A DNA stretch of 11,080 bases from Deltaproteobacteria bacterium (GTDB lineage Bacteria; Bdellovibrionota_C; UBA2361; SZUA-149; JADYYL01): the NCBI GenBank assembly GCA_020853655.1, contig JADYYL010000175.1, forward strand, positions 1 through 11,080, given 5' to 3'. The notes beneath the pieces are model-generated. The model worked only from the letters and a program-made list of their open reading frames with translations. It made no database searches and was not told the origin of the DNA. The translations under genes and the position numbers were made by a program. How positions within the stretch are numbered: the first letter of the stretch is position 1; each line of letters starts with the position of its first letter. Positions 1 through 5,857 of this stretch are shown here, piece by piece.

Positions 1-2
1 GC

Positions 3-1280
3 CTCGGTCCCGTCCCCGAGATTCAAACGATCGCGGAGCGCCGACTCCAGAACCTGACCGCCGCAGGCAGAACGGAACTCCTCCCCGCGCTCGCCGCAGC
101 CCGTCAGTCGCTAAGCGGTGCCCCCGTCAGCCGTCGCCACGTCATCGTGCTCACCGACGGCAAAGTGCCACGCCGCGGCGACGAGTATATCCAAGAGGTT
201 GGCCGCCTGCGTTCGGCAGGCATTTCGGTTTCGACAGTCGGGCTCGGTGCGGATGCAGATGTTCCATTCTTGCAAATGTTGTCGTCCTCCGGAAAAGGTG
301 CGTTCTATCACACGCTCGATCCCCGTCGCCTTCCTGAAATCTTCATGCACGACATCAAGGTGACGACCGGCGAGAAAACGATGAAAGAGCGCGAAGAGTA
401 TCCTGTCGCGATCGGTATTTCAGGTCTGCAATCGACAACCGTTGAACGCTTTCCTCCTGTCCGAGGCTTTGTGGAGACGTTGCCGAAACGGGGCGCCAAC
501 TTGGAATTGATCACAGAAGCCGAGGGCACGGTGCATCCGATCTTAGCGAGCTGGAGCTTCGGCGGCGGGAAAGTCATTGCCTTTACATCAGACGCCAACG
601 GGCGTTGGTCCTTGAATTGGCTGACATGGGCAGGGTTTGCGAAGTTCTGGGGAGAGGTTGTGGAACTCGTCGAGAAGGGGCCTCAGACAAAGAGCGAGGA
701 CCTCGACTTCGATCTGCGATACTCCATCAATCGCAACGCGCTGCGGCTAGACCTCACCGTATTCGATCCCAAGCTTGGCTCGGGAAGCACACCGAAAACC
801 ACTGCGTCGATTATCGCCCCCGGTGGAGAGCGCAAGCAACTCGTTCTCGGATCCGAGAAGAAGGGCCGATTCGTGGCGGCGCTCGACAACGCGAGGGCGG
901 GCGACTACCAACTCGAGTTCACCTACGGGACGGTAAAGTTCCCGCCGGTGATGCTCACCCTCCCAGCGTCGGCATTTGGTGAAGTCGCCGGCCGCGGCCT
1001 TGATTTGGACAATTTGAGCCAGATTGCTCGCCTGAGCGGCGGAAGGGTTAATCCCTCCCCGACGGAGTTGGCGACGTTCTCGCGGCAATCCGAGCAGGTG
1101 GAGTATCTCTACCCGCCGTTGATGTCCCTCGCTCTCCTCACGCTGCTCATCGGCGTCTTCATTCGTCAGGGTGGTATACTTTCGCTCCTCGCGTTACAGT
1201 TTGCTCGGCTCATTCCCCAACGGAACATTCCCGTTCGGGCTGCGGTTCGGGGCACCGTTCGAGGTGGCCGCACCCGCTGA
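3..1280 (+). CDS. VWA / glutamine amidotransferase-like membrane protein, 5'-truncated
   Basis: The reading frame is open from base 3, so the true start lies left of the window; 425 residues are visible. The first part is the C-terminal half of a von Willebrand factor A domain: HVIVLTDGK (D at base 156) is the usual third MIDAS strand, followed by the helix/strand pattern up to ISVSTVGLG. The stretch around bases 480-680 (ILASWSFGGGKVIAFTSD, then GRWSLNWLTWAGFAKFWGE) matches the conserved tail of the large VWA plus class-I glutamine-amidotransferase-like proteins common in Gram-negative bacteria. These usually start with two membrane helices, which would be upstream here. A further beta-rich segment is followed by a hydrophobic helix at about bases 1113-1165 and a short basic tail, so most of the protein is probably periplasmic. 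Molecular function of the family is not established. The DxSxS MIDAS motif is outside the window. The next gene starts 25 bp downstream on the same strand. Confidence 0.85.
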   Translation, partial: LGPVPEIQTIAERRLQNLTAAGRTELLPALAAARQSLSGAPVSRRHVIVLTDGKVPRRGDEYIQEVGRLRSAGISVSTVGLGADADVPFLQMLSSSGKGAFYHTLDPRRLPEIFMHDIKVTTGEKTMKEREEYPVAIGISGLQSTTVERFPPVRGFVETLPKRGANLELITEAEGTVHPILASWSFGGGKVIAFTSDANGRWSLNWLTWAGFAKFWGEVVELVEKGPQTKSEDLDFDLRYSINRNALRLDLTVFDPKLGSGSTPKTTASIIAPGGERKQLVLGSEKKGRFVAALDNARAGDYQLEFTYGTVKFPPVMLTLPASAFGEVAGRGLDLDNLSQIARLSGGRVNPSPTELATFSRQSEQVEYLYPPLMSLALLTLLIGVFIRQGGILSLLALQFARLIPQRNIPVRAAVRGTVRGGRTR

Positions 1281-1305
1281 TCACTAAGTTTCATGAGATC
1301 ATCAG

Positions 1306-1977
1306 ATGCTTCGATCCTTACTCGCATTCACCATTCTGGCTAACCTCGTTGCCGCGCCCGCTTCAGCAGAGGTTTATAACTGCGATGGAAAGTGGACGAA
1401 TCGCCCGTGCAAAGGGAAGGCGACTCAGACATTGCAGGCCGGAGACACGGCCACGAGAGTTCTCAAACCCGGAGAAGTGCGAGAGCAAAGTGAGAAACGT
1501 TCGATCTTCCACGAGCTCAACATGAGGGCGATCGAGGCGCGTCGAGCACTGAACGTTCGAATGGATATCACCAACGTCGAGCGCACCTGCGTCGAAGACG
1601 GTGCGTCTACGGCCGATGAATGCCGCGCTCTCGCTGATGAAGCCGACGCTAAACTCTCTGCGCGAATCGTTGAGGCCCGCCAGGCGCAAGCATTGGAACC
1701 TGTTGGCGAACCCGAAGTGCAGGTCGAAGATTCTTCGACGAACATCACGGTCATCGAGAACAACCGAAATAATCTGAACGTCGTCAATTCGTTGCAGACC
1801 GGCGGCGACAATGAGCTGAACGTGGTCCAGCGCGGATATGTCGGCTCCACAGACAGAGGCGGCTATCCTCAGCCCGACAGCTCTCCGGCGTATGGCGCGG
1901 AATGGTCCGGAGATGCTCGCTCTCCGTCGCGACTCACGAATCGCCCTTCCCGAATCCGTCAGGGATTAACGGACTAG
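1306..1977 (+). CDS. Exported DUF4124-like protein with a curlin-like repeat
   Basis: This 223-residue protein starts with a clear signal peptide (basic MLRSLL start, hydrophobic core, cleavage after PASA near residue 21), so it is exported. The mature N-terminus, EVYNCDGKWTNRPCKGK (residues 22-38), resembles the DUF4124 pattern seen in small envelope proteins, with cysteines 26 and 35. Residues about 60-130 are charged and probably helical, with another cysteine pair (95, 106) that could form a disulfide. Residues 155-175 hold two imperfect copies of N-x-LNVV. The second, QTGGDNELNVVQ (164-175), fits the curlin pattern Q-x-G-x2-N-x5-Q. The C-terminal 45 residues are Gly/Pro/Ser-rich and look disordered. 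ATG 1306 is chosen because it gives a complete signal peptide; no good Shine-Dalgarno precedes it. It follows the VWA gene by 25 bp and may be cotranscribed. Function unknown. Confidence 0.8.
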   Translation: MLRSLLAFTILANLVAAPASAEVYNCDGKWTNRPCKGKATQTLQAGDTATRVLKPGEVREQSEKRSIFHELNMRAIEARRALNVRMDITNVERTCVEDGASTADECRALADEADAKLSARIVEARQAQALEPVGEPEVQVEDSSTNITVIENNRNNLNVVNSLQTGGDNELNVVQRGYVGSTDRGGYPQPDSSPAYGAEWSGDARSPSRLTNRPSRIRQGLTD

Positions 1978-2137
1978 CTCGGTCCTTTCCCTTTCCTGCT
2001 GGGTCACGAACGGTTGGCCGTCCGGGGAAGTGGAAGACGAGTGAAGGCTGCGCACACCGCGAGCATCTCCCTGCGAGACTCACCTAGGTCGTTTTCAACA
2101 AGATTGCTCGTCTGGCGTTCCCGGGAGGAGCATTTCG

Positions 2138-2284
2138 ATGACGTGCCGCCGCGGGATCGGCTGCATTCGGGGTCTTCACGCGACTCCGGGTGCAGCTCAA
2201 CGAAATGATCTGTGTCCATCCACGGGCGTTTTCACGCACCGCTCTCGACACGCGAAAGGTATCGCGCGCTTCCACCGAATGTAA
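2138..2284 (+). CDS. Possible small ORF, 48 aa, unknown
   Basis: An ATG at 2138 is preceded by GGGAGGAG (2123-2130), one of the best Shine-Dalgarno matches in the window, with 7 nt spacing. The frame runs 48 codons to TAA at 2282-2284. The peptide starts MTCRRGIGC, has three cysteines and many Arg/His residues, and shows no signal peptide, membrane helix or known domain. The stop lies just before the AT-rich hairpin at 2286-2337. It could be a small basic protein, a leader peptide, or chance in G+C-rich DNA; only the ribosome site supports it. Confidence 0.2.
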   Translation: MTCRRGIGCIRGLHATPGAAQRNDLCPSTGVFTHRSRHAKGIARFHRM

Positions 2285-2285
2285 C

Positions 2286-2350
2286 AATTTTTCAATATTC
2301 CACGGGTGACAAACGTTGTCGCACGTGGACAAAAATTTGCCCAAGCAAAT
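2286..2350 (+). repeat. Nested hairpins (structured RNA candidate)
   Basis: CCACG (2300-2304) pairs with CGTGG (2324-2328), and inside it GACAA (2308-2312) pairs with TTGTC (2316-2320) around an ACG loop. The two stems are joined by one G-A mismatch, a G-C pair and a T-G wobble. Outside, AATTTTT (2286-2292) can pair with AAAAATT (2331-2337). Part of that right arm alternatively forms ATTTGC (2335-2340) / GCAAAT (2345-2350) with a CCAA loop, so two foldings compete. Confidence 0.45.
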
Positions 2351-2465
2351 GGCGCAGATGCACCGCAACTCCGCAAAAAGTTTCGCGACGCTATTCTCGG
2401 GCGCGTAACTACCTAGTACTCAGTGTTTTCCGACTTACGACGATTCCTCATGTAGCAGGGAATGC

Positions 2466-2501
2466 ATTGCTCTTTCTGATCCGCACACCAGTAAGAGCAA
2501 T
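2466..2501 (+). repeat. 12-bp imperfect hairpin
   Basis: ATTGCTCTT (2466-2474) is perfectly complementary to AAGAGCAAT (2493-2501). The stem continues inward past one T-T mismatch with CTG (2476-2478) / CAG (2489-2491), leaving a 10-nt loop. No T-run follows, so it is not a standard terminator. Only 6 nt separate it from the next hairpin. Confidence 0.5.
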
Positions 2502-2507
2502 AATCGT

Positions 2508-2542
2508 GCTCGGTATTCTTCGGACGACGGCGACTACCGAGC
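2508..2542 (+). repeat. 8-bp inverted repeat
   Basis: GCTCGGTA (2508-2515) and TACCGAGC (2535-2542) are perfect complements around a 19-nt loop, immediately after the hairpin at 2466-2501. Together they look like consecutive stems of a leader or small RNA. An operator for a dimeric regulator is the alternative. Confidence 0.4.
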
Positions 2543-2682
2543 TGCTTCTACACGCGTTACCTTTCAGTGTTCGATCGGAGCCGGAATCGCTCCAATTCGG
2601 ACACCCGGAACGAAAGATCGCGGAGTCGCACTGATGTTGCTTCCCGGACGGGCGCAGCACGGTTCACCGTCTGGTGTTTGGT

Positions 2683-3918
2683 ATGTTTCGTTCCTCGTTG
2701 GCGCTGACCTGCTTCGCGCTTCTCTCCGTTTCTAGCCCCGTTCACGCAGATGATAGGGACAGGGGTAGCAATGACGACTTCTATCCCGAACCGTCGCTCG
2801 AGCTGAGCGACTCCATCATTGCCGGCGGAGCGGAAGGTTCCGTTCAGATTACTATCCGCGGTCAGCGCTTCTCCGCGTTCAAAGTTGGGGTGCACCCGGA
2901 AGGGAAAGATGTGTTCTCCAGTTCGGACGGGAAATCCCCGCTTCTTTCAAACGGCGCGTCGGTGGTTGCGGAAGGAAAGCTCTCCCTAGATGGCTCGACC
3001 GACATCACGATCAAATTACCAAGTACTGACGGTGGCCGGATGTCAGTTCAAGCCGCGGTGTCCAAACGGGACTCATTCTTTCACAAGTTCTCAAATCGCT
3101 TTTCGCTCTCCCCGAAACGGAGCATCGTCTCGTTGATTGAGTTCGCGAAAACCGTCGGCATCGGCGGCGGTCCTGGCGGCGGCACCGGTCCAGTCGGACC
3201 GATGGGACCAATGGGTCCGCGCGGCGAGGCCGGATTACGCGGCGAAGCCGGGCCAAGGGGCGAAGACGGAGCGCAGGGCCCGCAAGGTCCAATCGGGATG
3301 AACGGTGCCCCCGGAGAAATGGGGCCTGCTGGCCCGCAAGGTCCGGCCGGACCGACCGGTCCAACCGGACCGATGGGAATGGCGGGAGCTGCTGGTCCGA
3401 TAGGTCCGCAGGGAGCAGTTGGTCCAGCGGGCGCAACTGGCCCAGCTGGAGCAACGGGTCCGGCGGGTCCACAAGGCCCGCAAGGTCCGGAGGGACCAAT
3501 GGCGCGCATCGCAACGTTTTCAGGCGGATGCTCTGTGCTCGTGAACGGTGAGCAGTGGAACAAGCTCTGCCTCGATGTCGTTGAATTTCAAGAGGAGCCG
3601 GACTTCTTCACCGTTGAGTCCAACGGAACGGTGCGCTTCCTCCGCGGCGGTTACTATCGCTTCTCCTCGTTCACACAGGCGAACGTGTTCGAGTTTGCGG
3701 GAACCCGTCTCGTGAAGAACGGAGAAGCGGTTGCCTATGAATACAAGTCGTCGCTGGGGAACTGGGCGATGCCGCACCTCGATACGGTTTGGCCGGTCGC
3801 TCCCGGGGATGAAGTGCATTTCGAGTTCCTAAACTCGGGCGGAGCCGAGATCCCCTACTTTCCGTATCAGCCCGATGGATCTGGCAACCGGGTCCAGGTG
3901 ACATTTATCCGGCCGTAG
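2683..3918 (+). CDS. Exported collagen-like protein with C1q/TNF-like C-terminal domain
   Basis: The protein has 411 residues from ATG 2683; an in-frame GTG at 2674 adds three residues. ATG is preferred because it gives a compact signal peptide, MFRSSLALTC..., with cleavage after PVHA (residue 22). No Shine-Dalgarno is evident for either start. Residues about 30-150 are beta-rich and unrecognised. A short poly-Gly lead-in is followed by 35 uninterrupted Gly-X-Y triplets (residues 169-273, bases 3187-3501), rich in GPM, GPA, GPQ and GAT. A charged block (GPR GEA GLR GEA GPR GED) lies near its N-end and could set the register of a triple helix. The final 138 residues look like a C1q/TNF-type jelly roll (FLRGGYYRFSS, then GDEVHFEFLNSGG and a closing VQVTFI strand), a usual trimerisation module. 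Two cysteines lie just after the collagen part. Probably a trimeric surface or secreted filament; its ligand is unknown. Confidence 0.9.
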   Translation: MFRSSLALTCFALLSVSSPVHADDRDRGSNDDFYPEPSLELSDSIIAGGAEGSVQITIRGQRFSAFKVGVHPEGKDVFSSSDGKSPLLSNGASVVAEGKLSLDGSTDITIKLPSTDGGRMSVQAAVSKRDSFFHKFSNRFSLSPKRSIVSLIEFAKTVGIGGGPGGGTGPVGPMGPMGPRGEAGLRGEAGPRGEDGAQGPQGPIGMNGAPGEMGPAGPQGPAGPTGPTGPMGMAGAAGPIGPQGAVGPAGATGPAGATGPAGPQGPQGPEGPMARIATFSGGCSVLVNGEQWNKLCLDVVEFQEEPDFFTVESNGTVRFLRGGYYRFSSFTQANVFEFAGTRLVKNGEAVAYEYKSSLGNWAMPHLDTVWPVAPGDEVHFEFLNSGGAEIPYFPYQPDGSGNRVQVTFIRP

Positions 3919-3962
3919 GAACGGCGGGAACGGAAGCGGTGATCCGCCCGATGCCGACTTCG

Positions 3963-5066
3963 TCAGACCGGGCTGCTCGTGCGATGCGTGCAGCCCCCAT
4001 GCTCAACGCTCCGAGCGGAGCCGATCGACTGGACCTCGCTGGTCACCCACCCTTGAATATTCTGTTCGACCACGGAGAGTATCGCCTGCACGTGATCAGG
4101 GCGTGAATTCAATGCTGGGATGTAACGGAACTGCTTCCCGCCGCCATTGAGAAACGCATGTCGATTCTCTTCGTCGATCTCCTCGATCGTTTCTAAACAA
4201 TCCGCGGAGAATCCGGGACAGATCACATCCAGACGTTCGACTCCCTTCTTCGGCAACTCCGCGATGGTATCGATCGTCGCTGGCTTGACCCATTCTTCCC
4301 GGCCAAACACCGACTGGAATGTCGTGATGTGTTGTTCCGGGCTCAGGCCGAGCTGTTCCGTGACGAGTCGGCTGGTACGTAAGCAGTGACACGGATACGG
4401 ATCTCCGCTCGTATAATAGCGCTTCGGTATCCCGTGGTAGGAGAAAAGCAGTTTATCGGGCTTGCCATCTCGATCCCAAAACTCGCGGATCGAGTTGACG
4501 AGCGCGGAGATATACAGCGGGTTCGTCGCGTATTCGCTAACAACTCGAAGATGAGGAACCCACCGGGTCTCCGAAAGTATCCGGCCGAGATCGTCGACCG
4601 TCGAGCCCGTGGTTGTTGCCGAGTATTGTGGGAAAAGCGGCACCACCAGCACGCGGTCGGCACCGCCCGCAAGCAGTCGCGTCATCGCTGATTCCATCGT
4701 GGGATTCCCGTAGCGCATTCCGAGTTCCACGAGGATCTGATCCCCGTAACGCGCCTGAATCTCTTTCGCGAGTCCATCACGCAAGTCCTGCGAGTGAAAC
4801 AGCAGCGGGGATCCGCGATCCGTCCACACGCGAGAGTACAGCTCCGCCGACTTCTTCGGCCGCGTGCGAAGAATGAAGGCATTCATGATCAGCCACCACT
4901 TCCATTTCGGAAGCTCGATAATCCGCGGGTCGAAGAGGAAATCTCGGAGATAAGGGTAGAGCGCCTTCGCGGTCGGAGCGTCGGGTGTTCCCAGGTTTGC
5001 GAGCAGAACACCGATTCTTGCCGGCGAGCCGTGCACGTAGTCGGTCCGTCCGAAGTATTCAACCAT
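3963..5066 (-). CDS. hemH: Ferrochelatase (protoporphyrin/coproporphyrin ferrochelatase)
   Basis: HemH inserts Fe2+ into a porphyrin at the end of haem synthesis. The 367-residue protein has the family landmarks in order: GVLLANLGTPDAP near the N-terminus (residues 19-31), VVPLFPQYSATTTGS (141-155), FSYHGIPKRYY (208-218) with the metal-binding His211, FQSVFGREEW (250-259), and CPGFSADCLETIEEI (283-297) with the acidic catalytic residue, probably Glu292. The last 30 or so residues (through GGCTHRTSSPV) extend beyond the usual end after the YIPALN motif and are not conserved in the family. The start at 5066 fits the family; only a weak AGAGAAG ribosome site precedes it. The gene stands alone on its strand, converges on the collagen-like gene (44 bp gap) and diverges from the coiled-coil gene. 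No other haem genes are nearby. Which porphyrin it uses cannot be read from the sequence. Confidence 0.97.
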   Translation of the reverse strand: MVEYFGRTDYVHGSPARIGVLLANLGTPDAPTAKALYPYLRDFLFDPRIIELPKWKWWLIMNAFILRTRPKKSAELYSRVWTDRGSPLLFHSQDLRDGLAKEIQARYGDQILVELGMRYGNPTMESAMTRLLAGGADRVLVVPLFPQYSATTTGSTVDDLGRILSETRWVPHLRVVSEYATNPLYISALVNSIREFWDRDGKPDKLLFSYHGIPKRYYTSGDPYPCHCLRTSRLVTEQLGLSPEQHITTFQSVFGREEWVKPATIDTIAELPKKGVERLDVICPGFSADCLETIEEIDEENRHAFLNGGGKQFRYIPALNSRPDHVQAILSVVEQNIQGWVTSEVQSIGSARSVEHGGCTHRTSSPV

Positions 5067-5116
5067 GTCGCTTCTCTGCGTGGATCTCGGCGGTTAGCGG
5101 TTCGTCGTGTCTCAAT

Positions 5117-5142
5117 ACCGAAAAGTCGTTCGGTCTAACGAC
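5117..5142. promoter_or_regulatory. Overlapping inverted repeats in the divergent promoter region
   Basis: GTCGTT (5125-5130) and AACGAC (5137-5142) form a perfect 6-bp inverted repeat around CGGTCT. A second perfect repeat, ACCGA (5117-5121) / TCGGT (5130-5134), overlaps it. The site lies about 50 bp upstream of the hemH start and 105 bp upstream of the + strand gene, a good place for a regulator acting on hemH. No regulator family can be named from the sequence. Confidence 0.3.
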
Positions 5143-5183
5143 CAAAAAACTCCCAGAGGACAGGAACTTTCGGCAGTGATTCT

Positions 5184-5212
5184 TTGCAATCAAACGCGGC
5201 GAAGGTTACCAT
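5184..5212 (+). promoter_or_regulatory. Putative sigma70 promoter for the coiled-coil membrane gene
   Basis: TTGCAA (5184-5189) and TACCAT (5207-5212) are separated by exactly 17 bp and each matches the E. coli consensus at four of six positions. A start point near 5220 would give a leader of about 25 nt with AAGGA at 5229-5233 as ribosome site. Assigned by pattern only. Confidence 0.4.
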
Positions 5213-5245
5213 AAATCGAAGGACTTCCAAGGACATCCCGAATCT

Positions 5246-5854
5246 ATGGGATCAATCACGATCTTCGATTACGCCATCGCCCTCATTCTCTTTGCTGCTG
5301 GCACGGCGGTATTGGGTTTCTTTCTCTACCCGTTCATCCGGGCGGTGAATGAGATCTTCCGTGGGAGCGCGGAACGACGACGCTTGAACCGCACCACAGA
5401 GAAGCTCAACCAGATCGATGCGCATCTCGATGCCCAGGACTGGCGCCAGGCGCTCGGTGCGCTACGCGGTTCGCTCGTCACGGAGCAGTTCGTGAGCCGC
5501 GAAGCGATTCGCCAAGTGCGTGAGCATAATCAGAACGTATTGAGCCGAGCGGTTGTGCTCGCCGAAGAGCTTTCGACCCGCGCCGAGAATCTCGCCGAGG
5601 TCGAACGCCTGGTCATCGAAAACGCGGAGATTCAACTCCTCTATCTCAAATCGATGGAGAGCTTTACGCGCCTCAAAGCCAAGCGGCGTGAGGCGAGCAA
5701 GGGAATGCCCGATTGGACGAAGAGCGATTTCGAGAAGCGAACGAAAGAGATCCTCGCGGAGTTGAAGCACAATCAATCGGCCATTTCGCGAAGTTTTGAA
5801 GCGCTTCTCCGATCACTGGAGCAGCCTCGAGCCGACGAAGTCACCTACCACTAA
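5246..5854 (+). CDS. Membrane-anchored coiled-coil protein of unknown function
   Basis: I do not recognise this 202-residue protein. It starts with one hydrophobic helix (about residues 7-31, FDYAIALILFAAGTAVLGFF...) followed by the basic stretch RGSAERRRLNR. By the positive-inside rule the rest is therefore probably cytoplasmic. Residues about 42-130 and 155-195 are highly charged, helical and heptad-like, with many Glu, Arg, Ala and Leu; a short break containing GMPDWTKSDF separates them. There are no cysteines and no catalytic motif. AAGGA at 5229-5233 is the likely ribosome site, 12 nt before ATG 5246. The tandem near-repeat AAGGACTTCC / AAGGACATCC (5219-5238) offers two such sites. Its stop lies 3 bp from the stop of the convergent pseudouridine synthase gene. 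A structural or scaffold role at the inner membrane is a guess. Confidence 0.8.
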   Translation: MGSITIFDYAIALILFAAGTAVLGFFLYPFIRAVNEIFRGSAERRRLNRTTEKLNQIDAHLDAQDWRQALGALRGSLVTEQFVSREAIRQVREHNQNVLSRAVVLAEELSTRAENLAEVERLVIENAEIQLLYLKSMESFTRLKAKRREASKGMPDWTKSDFEKRTKEILAELKHNQSAISRSFEALLRSLEQPRADEVTYH

Positions 5855-5857
5855 CCG

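Larger units (their letters stand above)
1978..2673. other. Hairpin-rich intergenic region, no convincing large gene
   Basis: About 700 bp separate two exported-protein genes. Long open frames occur (for example 2212-2634 +), but their translations are Arg/Thr-rich, show no domain and lack a ribosome site. A 48-codon frame at 2138-2284 is listed separately. From 2286 on the DNA is dense in inverted repeats, several separately listed, and AT-rich patches near 2283-2300 and 2329-2350 contrast with the G+C-rich surroundings. A weaker repeat, GGAGC/GCTCC, lies at 2577-2593. No T-run follows any of the hairpins, so they are not simple terminators. The likeliest contents are the promoter and a structured 5' leader of the collagen-like gene, or a small RNA gene. 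Confidence 0.6.

Noticed and set aside
2406..2423. Possible operator ACTACCTAGTACTCAGT
   Set aside because: Only an imperfect dyad (outer ACT/AGT and inner TA/TA match, the middle does not). Too weak to call a regulator site.
2212..2634. 140-codon + strand ORF in the gap
   Set aside because: No domain, no Shine-Dalgarno, unusual composition, and it runs through the strong inverted repeats. Probably a chance open frame.
3081..3563. Minus-strand ORF of 160 codons that also reads as a Gly-Pro-rich, collagen-like repeat
   Set aside because: GGN-CCN codons are near self-complementary, so the antisense of a Gly-Pro repeat also yields Gly-Pro. It has no ribosome site or signal peptide, and the + strand gene explains the DNA.
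3936..3947. GCGG-TGAT-CCGC hairpin between the collagen-like gene and hemH as a terminator
   Set aside because: A four-pair stem without a T-run on either strand is not enough for a terminator call.
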